Origin: DASXZH01 sp036502005
GTDB taxonomy: Bacteria; Armatimonadota; Fimbriimonadia; Fimbriimonadales; Fimbriimonadaceae
Direction of reading: 5' to 3'
Assembly: GCA_036502005.1 (NCBI GenBank)
Contig: DASXZH010000077.1
Span: 1-6,727 of the forward strand
Length of the DNA: 6,727 nucleotides
The translations under genes and the position numbers were made by a program. The notes beneath the pieces are model-generated. The model was not told where the DNA came from. It saw only the letters and a program-made list of their open reading frames with translations, and searched no databases. Below are positions 1 through 6,514 of this stretch, one piece after another. The first letter of the stretch is position 1. The number at the start of each line of letters is the position of its first letter.

Positions 1-99
1 GATATCTACCTCCACATATACAATCAGGAAAGACTTCACTCTTCATTAGGATACAAATCCCCTGACCAGTTCTACCGAGAGGCTCTAAATGTCTCTTAA
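1..99 (+). CDS. IS3-family transposase, C-terminal fragment (cut by window start)
   Basis: Reading frame 1 gives 32 residues and a TAA stop: DIYLHIYNQERLHSSLGYKS and then PDQFYREALNVS. The pattern Y-N-x-x-R-x-H-S-S-L-G-Y-x-S-P-x-x-F is the hallmark C-terminal end of IS3-family OrfB (DDE/rve integrase fold) transposases, which cut and join the element ends through a circular intermediate. The final catalytic Glu normally lies just upstream, so the catalytic residues are outside the window. Only the last part is present, so I cannot say whether the whole transposase is intact or which IS3 subgroup it belongs to. Confidence 0.9.
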   Translation, partial: DIYLHIYNQERLHSSLGYKSPDQFYREALNVS

Positions 100-122
100 C
101 AACTTATCAATAGGTGTTTACA
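1..122 (+). mobile_element. Right end of an IS3-family insertion sequence
   Basis: The transposase stop at 97-99 is followed by about 22 bp ending AGGTGTTTACA at 122. IS3-family elements begin with TG and end with CA, and the right inverted repeat usually sits a few bases past the orfB stop. The element boundary is therefore placed at 122. On the opposite strand the end reads TGTAAACACC, so the left end of this element should start with a similar sequence. The left end and any target duplication lie outside the window, which makes the exact boundary an inference. Confidence 0.7.
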
Positions 123-130
123 AAAAAGGG

Positions 131-164
131 CTCACTCCAGACCCCTCCGCCCGAGAGGGGTGAG
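131..164. repeat. GC-rich imperfect palindrome (REP-like or terminator-like hairpin)
   Basis: ACCCCTC (141-147) pairs perfectly with GAGGGGT (155-161) around a 7-nt loop. CTCA at 131-134 and TGAG at 161-164 offer an alternative outer pairing. On the minus strand the hairpin is followed 13 nt later by six T residues (122-127), which is too far for a convincing intrinsic terminator. On the plus strand there is no T run. The composition resembles dispersed GC-rich palindromes found in bacterial spacers. Whether it is repeated elsewhere in the genome cannot be seen here. Confidence 0.4.
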
Positions 165-239
165 GGACTTTGCGATACTCCAAAATTCCTTAACGTAATA
201 GCAATGAGAGTTAGGATGACGGTTTCCGAATCTTCACTC

Positions 240-267
240 GTCACCCGTCACTTGTCACCCGTCACCC
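240..267 (+). repeat. GTCACCC heptamer tandem array (4 units, one variant)
   Basis: Four 7-bp units run head to tail: GTCACCC (240-246), GTCACTT (247-253), GTCACCC (254-260) and GTCACCC (261-267). The preceding 7 bases (TTCACTC) look like a decayed further copy. The array lies immediately upstream of tRNA-Trp and overlaps its likely promoter. A single further GTCACCC occurs at 434-440, joined to a different heptamer array. Such arrays change length by slippage or recombination. Confidence 0.9.
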
Positions 268-280
268 CTTGAGGTAAAAT
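252..280 (+). promoter_or_regulatory. Probable sigma-70 type promoter of tRNA-Trp
   Basis: The -35 box TTGTCA (252-257) matches 5 of 6 consensus bases. It is followed by exactly 17 bp and the -10 box TAAAAT (275-280), also 5 of 6. Transcription would start near 287, about 8 nt before the mature tRNA 5' end at 295, as expected for a short-leader tRNA transcript. The -35 box spans the junction of the variant heptamer GTCACTT with the next GTCACCC, and the spacer contains the rest of the array. The consensus used is the general housekeeping one; the organism's own consensus is unknown. Confidence 0.6.
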
Positions 281-294
281 TCCTTTTCCCTCGC

Positions 295-370
<76 letters not shown>

Positions 371-433
371 TCCCTTTCTATAGACGGATTTGTGGAAATT
401 AGATGCACTAGCGTTTCCTGCTTGAAACGTTCC

Positions 434-471
434 GTCACCCAATCGAAAATCGAAAATCGAAAATCGAAAAT
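434..471. repeat. Compound heptamer repeat: GTCACCC plus (AATCGAA)x4
   Basis: One GTCACCC (434-440) is joined without a gap to four copies of AATCGAA (441-468) and three more in-register bases (469-471). On the strand of the adjacent minus gene this reads as a T-rich series of GATTTTC units beginning at the last base of its TAA stop codon (473-471). The array is therefore the immediate 3' flank of that gene. It is one base per unit away from the GATTTTT array that follows the phosphorylase gene at 6521. Confidence 0.9.
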
Positions 472-1730
472 TACTTCCCCCATCCCGGAAATGCGTTGAG
501 CGCATCAACAATGTTATGCACTTTATCCGTATGGGCATCCTCCTGCCAGCCCCCATCTTCTGGGTTGTGAAGGCTGTCCCGGGGGCAGCCGTTATCGGCA
601 ACGGCATATAGGCAAAAAGTCAGCGCCTCGTGCGCTAGGTTTCTGTATTCCGGCGAGCCTGTTGCCCGAGAATAGAGCGCCAAAACCGCTCCCCAAGTTG
701 AGTTGATCCCACCCCAGGGATCGTGGTCTTCGTCCTGCTCGCCGCAGATCGTGACTCCATAGCGAACGTGGGTAAAGGTTCGGTTTGCAAAATCGATGAG
801 GGTCTTCGCGTCCGCCTCCCAACTAACATCAACCGCCGTCTTAGCCTCGATCAGATAGCGTGCCAGGTTCAGAGGACCCCAAGCCGTGCGGTTGTTATCG
901 TTGTGGTGGTCTTCAAAGAACTGCACAAACAGCATTCCGTCGCCTTTGGCGCTGGGGATTTGAAAGTCCCGAATCCAGTTCCACATAATTTCGCGCGCGT
1001 TAGCGAACTCGCGAAAACCGTGCGCGGCAAGGCCATCGAATAACCTCAAGAAGAACCCGCTATCGCCACTGACCTCGTTTCGGGTTTTGCCGGTCTGGAA
1101 GTCGGACCGGAACGGCCACGGCGAATGGGTGGCATCGCCTACGCGCTCGGTCTTAACCAACACCCGCGCAATATGCAGTGCGGCTTCCAGATATTTCTTA
1201 TCGCCGGTGGCATCAGATAGAAGAAGCAGGGCGTAGCCCGCAATTGCACCCTTGTCGGGCTGGATCTCGTAGGGTTTGTCGTCTTGCGAGCCGCAATCTG
1301 GTGGCTGAGGCCATTGTCCTTCATGTCCCGTAGATCTTGGAAAACGCGGATACGCCCCGGAATCCGGCGTTAGCGCTTGCTCCAAAATGTAGTCGCCCAT
1401 TTTCCGGGCTGTCTGTAGGTAGTTGGAACTTTTGTGATGGGTGTAGGCGTCGTATTCGAGATAAGAAATGATGCCAACCCCGTTCTGCATAGCGGGGATG
1501 CAGTCATTCCGACTAGCGATAACTCCATAGTGCGAATCCATGAAAGTTAAAGTCGTGAATAGCGGGTAGCCGTGATCCGTAGGGCATGCCTCGTACCATT
1601 TCATCTCACGGGCTAGGGCATCGTTCCAAGATGTCCAAGGCTGGAGGATCCCATCTTTATAAACCGCCTTGTGATGCCCAAGCATGAGGGGGGCTTGGAG
1701 AGCAAAGGCCAGCAGTAGGGAAACAGCCAT
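471..1730 (-). CDS. Secreted alpha/alpha-barrel protein, six-hairpin glycosidase-like (hypothetical)
   Basis: The product is 419 residues from the ATG at 1730. An upstream in-frame extension to 1886 is rejected because it would cross a transcription terminator and overlap the 3' end of the preceding gene. From this start the N-terminus is hydrophobic (MAVSLLLAFALQAPLMLG), consistent with a signal peptide although it lacks a basic residue. The body is mostly amphipathic helices in repeating pairs: residues 103-120, 160-193 (AGYALLLLSDATGDKKYLEA), 232-253, 282-315, and 344-372 (WGAVLALYSRATGSPEYRNL). That spacing is typical of (alpha/alpha) toroid folds such as six-hairpin glycosidases, epimerases and related lyases. 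Acid- and Trp/His-rich loops (for example GEQDEDHDPWGG, 330-341) could line a sugar-binding cleft. No family signature that fixes the reaction is visible. No strong Shine-Dalgarno lies before the ATG. Exported-protein status is likely; the enzymatic role is inference. Confidence 0.75.
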   Translation of the reverse strand: MAVSLLLAFALQAPLMLGHHKAVYKDGILQPWTSWNDALAREMKWYEACPTDHGYPLFTTLTFMDSHYGVIASRNDCIPAMQNGVGIISYLEYDAYTHHKSSNYLQTARKMGDYILEQALTPDSGAYPRFPRSTGHEGQWPQPPDCGSQDDKPYEIQPDKGAIAGYALLLLSDATGDKKYLEAALHIARVLVKTERVGDATHSPWPFRSDFQTGKTRNEVSGDSGFFLRLFDGLAAHGFREFANAREIMWNWIRDFQIPSAKGDGMLFVQFFEDHHNDNNRTAWGPLNLARYLIEAKTAVDVSWEADAKTLIDFANRTFTHVRYGVTICGEQDEDHDPWGGINSTWGAVLALYSRATGSPEYRNLAHEALTFCLYAVADNGCPRDSLHNPEDGGWQEDAHTDKVHNIVDALNAFPGWGK

Positions 1731-1769
1731 ACCAAGAAGATTACCAAGGAAGATGTCGGGGCGACCCTT

Positions 1770-1809
1770 AAAAGGGAAAGCGCCTCGCTTAGATGAGCAG
1801 GCGAGGCGC
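1770..1809 (-). terminator. Rho-independent terminator of the 1826-3436 gene
   Basis: On the minus strand a perfect 9-bp stem, GCGCCTCGC (1809-1801) with GCGAGGCGC (1788-1780), encloses a 12-nt loop and is followed at once by TTTCCCTTTT (1779-1770). The stem begins 17 nt past the TAG stop at 1828-1826. It separates the two minus-strand genes and ends about 40 nt before the start chosen for the downstream gene, so that gene probably has its own promoter or relies on read-through. The T run is interrupted by CCC, so termination may be partial. Confidence 0.75.
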
Positions 1810-1825
1810 CAGCAACGAGTGATCT

Positions 1826-3436
1826 CTAGAAAGTCGTCTGATAACCGAATGTTGGCGTTCCCGATTGCCTCGCTAACGGAGCCCAACTAGCAACCCCTGT
1901 TGAGTATCCGAGCCTAAAGCCCATATATGATATGCCGAAACTAGCGTACGATTCTATGGTCCGATTGCGCTGAAGAATTAAAGCTTTTGATGTTGGGTTA
2001 TACACCTGGTATCCAACTTGTTTATCGTTTAGCCAACCATCTAGCTGGAAGAATACCGACACTTGAGTTTTCTTCGTATCTTCAATCATTCCTTTCATAT
2101 CACTCGATGTTCGCCCAAAAATGGGTATTCCCTTTGTCCCAAGGCTGAAGTGAAACCTGCTAATAGTATTTTCGAGTAAGCGTGGCGATTGGTGATATTG
2201 CGCGATGGGTCCGGTAGCTTCAAGGAACACACTGAACTTTGGAAGGCCATCAACGTCGGCTTGTGCCAACGTTTGGTCGCGTTGCGCTCTAGCTAAGACT
2301 CTGGTAAGGCCGATGCCAATCAATGGGTATTTGTTTTCGAACTCCTGATTTACCGTGAAGCCGAGTTCCATTGGTACGCCCACTGAACTGTTTGATCGAC
2401 CTGTGTTCCAATCGAGGGTGTATAGCCAGGGAATCGTTGAGACTGTGTCTTGGCCTTTCATCGTCACGCCAAAACTCTTAATCTGGTCGGTCAAGTTGTA
2501 GCTCCACGACTCGTCTAAGAGGCCTGGCGAATCTTCGCCGATCAAGTTGGTTACGGATTGAATGTCAAGGGTACCGGTCAGTTCATAATCTGTTCCAGGA
2601 CTGCCATTAATGCTCCAAAAGCTGGGCTTATTAATAATTTTTAGGGTTGGGGATTTGATGATATCGGAGACCGACACGGCCGGCACTATTAGTGACTGGG
2701 TGTTGGGCGCTATTTCCTTTGGCGAAAGATGGTCTTCGACGGCGGTATGTACGGATCCCTTAAGCCTAGATGCCACAGCTTGAAGTGGCTGGCTTCCGGG
2801 CTTTGTGGGATCGAGCTTAAGGGGCTTATCTTCCACATCAATAAAATAGCTGTGGGTAAGTTCTGGTAACGGTTTCCCCGTGCTGTCCAAAATGGTCGCG
2901 CTATCAGAGTCTGTGAGCGTGCCAGCCGGAAACATTAGCCGCAAGATGTATCGCCGATCGGGCACCAAACATTTTCCTTTCGGGTCTTTCGCGATTGGAT
3001 TAAGAACGATGATAAAGCTGGAGGTTGAGGTTCCGTCGCTTTGAATGGGGTAAATGGCCGGGCCGGGAGATGCGATGGAGTTAGAGGTCCATTGCGGTAC
3101 TCTCCCTACGCCCGGCCATACGGCTACCTGCCAGTTCTTAGCAGTGGCTAAAATTGAAGCTAATGCCTTTATCTCATTTCTCGATGTAATGGTTGTCAAG
3201 AGTTGTTTAAGGTCTGAATTGGCTGTCGAAGTTTGAATAGCGCTTAACAACTCCCCTGTGGCATTGACGTTCACATTAAATGCAGCGCACGGTCTGCTCG
3301 AATAACCATGAACCATTAGGGTTGCCGGTGTAACAGGGCCAGCGCCGGTTCCAGCTGGACTTTGACCAAAAGATGCGATTGGCATCATTGACAGGGCGAA
3401 AAGGGCCCACGTTAAAGGCTTATAGTTTTGTAACAT
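1826..3436 (-). CDS. Exported, probable outer-membrane beta-barrel-type protein of unknown family
   Basis: The product is 536 residues. Two in-frame ATGs (3445 and 3436) are possible. The second is chosen because GGAG (3450-3447) lies 10 nt before it but only 1 nt before the first. A clear signal peptide is present: basic n-region, then LTWALFALSMMPIASFG with cleavage likely before QSPAG (residues 25-29). Residues 30-270 look like a soluble region with only two cysteines, C50 and C156, a possible disulfide. From about 320 onward there are many alternating hydrophobic/polar strands, for example 353-364, 401-413, 457-466 and 496-515 (SYASFGISYMGFRLGYSTGV). The chain ends GYQTTF, and a terminal Phe is the usual recognition signal of the outer-membrane barrel assembly machinery. 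Together these suggest an outer-membrane protein with a periplasmic or surface N-terminal part. I do not recognise the family. The gene appears lower in GC than the phosphorylase gene and ends at a strong terminator. Confidence 0.8.
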   Translation of the reverse strand: MLQNYKPLTWALFALSMMPIASFGQSPAGTGAGPVTPATLMVHGYSSRPCAAFNVNVNATGELLSAIQTSTANSDLKQLLTTITSRNEIKALASILATAKNWQVAVWPGVGRVPQWTSNSIASPGPAIYPIQSDGTSTSSFIIVLNPIAKDPKGKCLVPDRRYILRLMFPAGTLTDSDSATILDSTGKPLPELTHSYFIDVEDKPLKLDPTKPGSQPLQAVASRLKGSVHTAVEDHLSPKEIAPNTQSLIVPAVSVSDIIKSPTLKIINKPSFWSINGSPGTDYELTGTLDIQSVTNLIGEDSPGLLDESWSYNLTDQIKSFGVTMKGQDTVSTIPWLYTLDWNTGRSNSSVGVPMELGFTVNQEFENKYPLIGIGLTRVLARAQRDQTLAQADVDGLPKFSVFLEATGPIAQYHQSPRLLENTISRFHFSLGTKGIPIFGRTSSDMKGMIEDTKKTQVSVFFQLDGWLNDKQVGYQVYNPTSKALILQRNRTIESYASFGISYMGFRLGYSTGVASWAPLARQSGTPTFGYQTTF

Positions 3437-3446
3437 GTAGTACATA

Positions 3447-3450
3447 CTCC
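3447..3450 (-). promoter_or_regulatory. Ribosome binding site that decides the start at 3436
   Basis: GGAG on the minus strand lies 10 nt before ATG 3436 and 1 nt before ATG 3445. The spacing supports the inner start. Upstream (about 3451-3520) the sequence is very AT-rich, as expected for a promoter. I could not find a -35/-10 pair with acceptable spacing. Confidence 0.5.
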
Positions 3451-3724
3451 GAGAGAAGAATACTATATAAACCCATAAATAGCAAAACTATTAAATTTGT
3501 TTGCCATTATTAAAAGCCGATTTTGATGATCTTTCTGCAGCCCTCTGTTCAAGTGACCGGTGAAAATATGAGATGCGGTAAGTCTGGTTTAGTAACTGGA
3601 TTGTAATACTATAAAAAATGATAACAAGTAGCATAATATTGAACAGATGGTCTTGGGACTTGATTGTGCGAGTGCTTTATTTTGAAGCGCTGGGCGTTAG
3701 CCGAAGACTCAGCTGCAAGATTTA

Positions 3725-3824
3725 ATGAAGCTTGAAAACCATTTTGGCTGTGGTTTGCGTCTTTACTGCCGCCGCAACGCGTGCTTCAACCCTATTGCGC
3801 TACCACAACTGGCAGCAACGCTAA
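3725..3824 (+). pseudogene. Remnant of a secreted-protein gene (signal peptide, frameshifted and truncated)
   Basis: ATG AAG at 3725-3730 is followed by one extra C (3731). Skipping that base, the frame continues from TTG at 3732 as KTILAVVCVFTAAATRAS, giving a textbook signal peptide that starts MKLK, has a hydrophobic core and ends with an A-T-R-A-S cleavage-like site. Reading continues TLLRYHNWQQR to TAA at 3822-3824. In the uncorrected ATG frame the product is a meaningless 48-residue peptide. After the tryptophan codon at 3810-3812 the overlapping frame from 3811 stays open as GSNANLGTEYSIRRQQGPLR, so a second shift may have occurred. The parent family cannot be told from this short piece. 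It could instead be a very small secreted peptide started at TTG 3732, but no good ribosome binding site supports that. Confidence 0.45.
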
Positions 3825-3884
3825 CCTGGGCACGGAATATTCAATACGTCGGCAACAAGGTCCACTAAGGAGCCCCCCTTACTC

Positions 3885-3940
3885 GCTAACTATATTGCTC
3901 ACAGTTGTTGTGTCCACCTGGCAAAATCGCTGTAGTTAGC
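3885..3940. promoter_or_regulatory. Inverted repeat in the leader of the phosphorylase gene
   Basis: GCTAACTATA (3885-3894) pairs with TGTAGTTAGC (3931-3940): 8 perfect outer pairs, one G-U and one further A-T. Between the arms CACA (3900-3903) can pair with TGTG (3909-3912). The right arm ends 15 nt before the ATG at 3956, so the structure could act as a leader RNA fold or as a pair of operator half-sites. No T run follows, so it is not an intrinsic terminator. Function is unproven. Confidence 0.35.
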
Positions 3941-3955
3941 CATAATAAAGCCTGC

Positions 3956-6514
3956 ATGAAGCACCCGAAATACTCGCATTCTTTCGAGGTCGTGGCAGAA
4001 CTTCCAGAGCAATTGAAACCGCTCCGCGAACTCGCATACAACTTCAGATGGACATGGCACCACGAAACTCGAGACCTGTTTCGGGAGATGGATAGGCAGC
4101 TTTGGGAAGCGGTTGCGCACAACCCCGTCCAGTTTTTAAGCAAACTTTCCGCCGAGCGGATAGGCCGACTTTGTAAGGACGATGCCTTTCTTGGCCATCT
4201 TGCCGACTGCTCGGCTAATCTAAAGAATTATCTAAGCACCTCAACTTGGTTCGACGAGGCTTACGCAGGCAAACGCGCCGACACGCTCATCGCCTATTTC
4301 TGTGCAGAGTTTGGAATTTCGGAATCGCTTCCCATTTATTCCGGTGGTCTTGGCATCCTCGCTGGCGATCATCTTAAGGCAGCAAGCGACCTTGGCTTGC
4401 CTTTCGTGGCCATTGGCCTGCTCTATTCCCGAGGCTATTTCAAGCAGTTTCTAAGCCCGGATGGCTGGCAGCAAGAAAACTATCCGCTTTACGATTTCTA
4501 TCAGCTTCCTCTGACATTGGTGCGAGGCGAAGACCTGCAGCCGATCCGCATCGAAGTCCAGCTTCCGGATCGCGTTGTGACTTGCCAGATCTGGCGCGCC
4601 GACGTCGGCCGTATTCCGCTCTACCTGTTGGACAGCAACATTTTAGAGAATGAGCCGACCGATCAAGGCATTACGGATACCCTCTACGGCGGCGACGAGG
4701 AGATGCGCATCCGCCAGGAGATGATTCTGGGTGTAGGCGGAATGCGCGCGCTGGAGGCCCTTGGCCTTAACCCCACCGTTTGCCACATGAACGAGGGACA
4801 TGCCGCGTTCTTGGCTCTGGAGCGGATCCGCCAGTACATGAAGGCGAAGAATGTGGATTACCGAACCGCTCGCCAGGTGACCGTTAGTGGCAACGTATTC
4901 ACAACGCACACCATCGTGCCGGCCGGCTTCGACGTTTTCGCGCCGGACATGCTGGAGAGATATTTATCGCCATTGGCAAATCAGATCCAAGTTCCTTTTA
5001 CGGATCTGCTAAGGATCGGTCGCTTCGACCCCGAAAACCAAGGCGAGGCGTTCAATATGGCACTGCTGGCTATCAGCAACTCCAACCATGTGAACGGAGT
5101 CTCAAAGCTGCACGCTTCGGTCTCTCGGGGCATGTTCCAGAGTCGCTGGAAGGATTACCCGGAGGATGAGGTGCCAGTTGAGGCCATCACCAACGGCATC
5201 CACACCATGACCTGGGTTTGCCGCCGAATGACGGCCCTCTTCGACGAATACCTATCGCCAGAGTGGCGACGCCGCGGCGATAACCCGGAAACCTGGAAGG
5301 ATGTTTGGAAGATCCCTGATCGCGATCTCTGGGCTGCAAGAGAGAACCAGCGTGGCGATTTCGTTAGGTTTGTGCGGAAATATCTGCAGAAAAAGGCGGA
5401 GGGCCGTGGCCTTGGCCGCGCTTCGTTCAGCCAAGTCGAAACTGTTCTCGATCCGCGCATTCTTACGATCGGCTTTGCACGGCGGTTCGCTACTTATAAG
5501 CGGGCAACGCTGGTTCTCACCGACCGGCAAAGGTTGAAGAACCTACTTCTTCATAAAGAAAGGCCGATTCAGTTTGTGATTTCGGGCAAAAGCCATCCTC
5601 GTGATGACGGCGGAAAGTTGCTCATTCAAGAGTTGGTGAAGTTCGCCAAGGAAGAAGGCGTTCAGCATCGAATGGTTTTCTTAGAAGACTACGATATGGA
5701 AGTTGCACGAGCTATGGTCCAGGGCGTCGATCTGTGGTTAAACAACCCTCGTCGGCCGATGGAGGCAAGCGGCACCAGCGGTATGAAGGTTGTGCCGAAT
5801 GGCGTCCTCAACTGCTCTATCCTCGATGGATGGTGGGATGAGGCTTACGAGCCAGGCATGGGCTGGGCGATCGGAGATCGATTCGATGTTCCCGACCACC
5901 AGCAGCAGGATTGGCTAGATAGCCGCACTCTGTACCACCTTATTGAGAACGAGATCGCGCCGAACTTCTATCACCGAACCGATGGCCTTGTGCCCTCGGC
6001 CTGGGTAGAGATGGTCAAGAGATCCATTGCGACGCTTGCTCCGGAGTTTTCAACCTCTCGAATGGTTAAAGATTACGCCGAAAAGTTCTACATGCCAAGC
6101 GCAGAGGCCTACCACAAACTTGAGGAGAACGACAACGCGGCCAAGGCTTTGGCCTGGCGTGGAAGGATCAATACTTCGTGGGCAAAGGTTCGGATTGTTT
6201 CCGTGAGGGACACGATGGGCTCTGTGAACCACCTCGGCTCTGAGTGCGGACTAGAGGTTAAGGTCGATTTGGATGGTTTGACACCTGACGATGTGCGCGT
6301 TCAGGCGATTGTGGGGAAGGTGGATTCCAATCGCGATCTTCGCGATGTGGAGATCCATGATCTTGCGCTTACTGGGCAGGAAGACAACCTTCAGGTTTAC
6401 TCGGGCAACTTTGCTTGCCATGTGGCGGGCCATCGTGGCTATACGGCCCGGGTTTTGCCCAAGAGCGACTTAGTCAACGTCCCCGGCGAAATGAAGCTCG
6501 TAAAGTGGGAATAA
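3956..6514 (+). CDS. glgP: Alpha-glucan (glycogen/maltodextrin) phosphorylase, DUF3417-containing type
   Basis: The product is 852 residues. This GT35 enzyme uses pyridoxal phosphate and inorganic phosphate to release glucose-1-phosphate from the non-reducing ends of alpha-1,4-glucans in the cytoplasm. The N-terminal domain (about 10-105, with LPEQLKPLRELAYNFRWTWH) is the DUF3417 type seen in this bacterial/archaeal phosphorylase branch. The body then shows the expected motifs: YSGGLGILAGDHLKAASDLG (128-147), CHMNEGHAAF (276-285), RRFATYKRA (509-517) and EASGTSGMK (603-611), in which K611 is the expected PLP Schiff-base lysine, followed by LDGWWDEAYE. The length is typical for the branch, and the C-terminal tail (about 760-852) is a beta-rich segment as in homologues. 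The frame extends upstream to a TTG at 3905, but ATG 3956 is preferred because homology-like sequence begins only after it. The Shine-Dalgarno is weak (AATAAAG, 5 nt before the ATG). No other glycogen gene is adjacent, so it appears monocistronic. The reaction class is clear; preferred substrate (glycogen or short maltodextrin) is not. Confidence 0.96.
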   Translation: MKHPKYSHSFEVVAELPEQLKPLRELAYNFRWTWHHETRDLFREMDRQLWEAVAHNPVQFLSKLSAERIGRLCKDDAFLGHLADCSANLKNYLSTSTWFDEAYAGKRADTLIAYFCAEFGISESLPIYSGGLGILAGDHLKAASDLGLPFVAIGLLYSRGYFKQFLSPDGWQQENYPLYDFYQLPLTLVRGEDLQPIRIEVQLPDRVVTCQIWRADVGRIPLYLLDSNILENEPTDQGITDTLYGGDEEMRIRQEMILGVGGMRALEALGLNPTVCHMNEGHAAFLALERIRQYMKAKNVDYRTARQVTVSGNVFTTHTIVPAGFDVFAPDMLERYLSPLANQIQVPFTDLLRIGRFDPENQGEAFNMALLAISNSNHVNGVSKLHASVSRGMFQSRWKDYPEDEVPVEAITNGIHTMTWVCRRMTALFDEYLSPEWRRRGDNPETWKDVWKIPDRDLWAARENQRGDFVRFVRKYLQKKAEGRGLGRASFSQVETVLDPRILTIGFARRFATYKRATLVLTDRQRLKNLLLHKERPIQFVISGKSHPRDDGGKLLIQELVKFAKEEGVQHRMVFLEDYDMEVARAMVQGVDLWLNNPRRPMEASGTSGMKVVPNGVLNCSILDGWWDEAYEPGMGWAIGDRFDVPDHQQQDWLDSRTLYHLIENEIAPNFYHRTDGLVPSAWVEMVKRSIATLAPEFSTSRMVKDYAEKFYMPSAEAYHKLEENDNAAKALAWRGRINTSWAKVRIVSVRDTMGSVNHLGSECGLEVKVDLDGLTPDDVRVQAIVGKVDSNRDLRDVEIHDLALTGQEDNLQVYSGNFACHVAGHRGYTARVLPKSDLVNVPGEMKLVKWE

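Larger units (their letters stand above)
3451..3955. other. Divergent intergenic region with no intact gene
   Basis: About 500 bp lie between two divergent genes. The left part (3451-3680) is AT-rich and should contain the promoter of the minus-strand exported-protein gene; no coding frame of credible length is seen there. The right part (3680-3955) is less AT-rich. It holds a frameshifted remnant of a secretory gene (3725-3824), four copies of the hexamer GCTAAC/GTTAGC (3696, 3820, 3885, 3935) and an inverted repeat just before the phosphorylase start. A weak promoter-like pair for the phosphorylase, TTGTGT (3908-3913), 17 bp, TGTAGT (3931-3936), can be written down, but it matches consensus poorly. 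Confidence 0.6.

Noticed and set aside
131..164. Intrinsic terminator for the IS transposase on the plus strand
   Set aside because: The hairpin is not followed by a T run on the plus strand; it is kept only as a palindrome.
723..1043. Plus-strand open frame of 106 codons
   Set aside because: It is the antisense shadow of the exported helical protein gene, with no protein-like features of its own.
1731..1886. N-terminal extension of the 471-1730 gene up to 1886
   Set aside because: It would overlap the 3' end of the preceding gene and include the terminator hairpin at 1770-1809. The signal-peptide-like sequence begins at the ATG at 1730.
3905..3955. N-terminal extension of the phosphorylase from TTG 3905
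   Set aside because: The added residues do not resemble the family N-terminus, and the inverted repeat of the leader lies within it. ATG 3956 starts directly before the expected DUF3417 sequence.
5301..5537. Plus- and minus-strand frames inside the phosphorylase gene
   Set aside because: They are out-of-frame shadows of a well-supported gene, with no start signals or recognisable domains.
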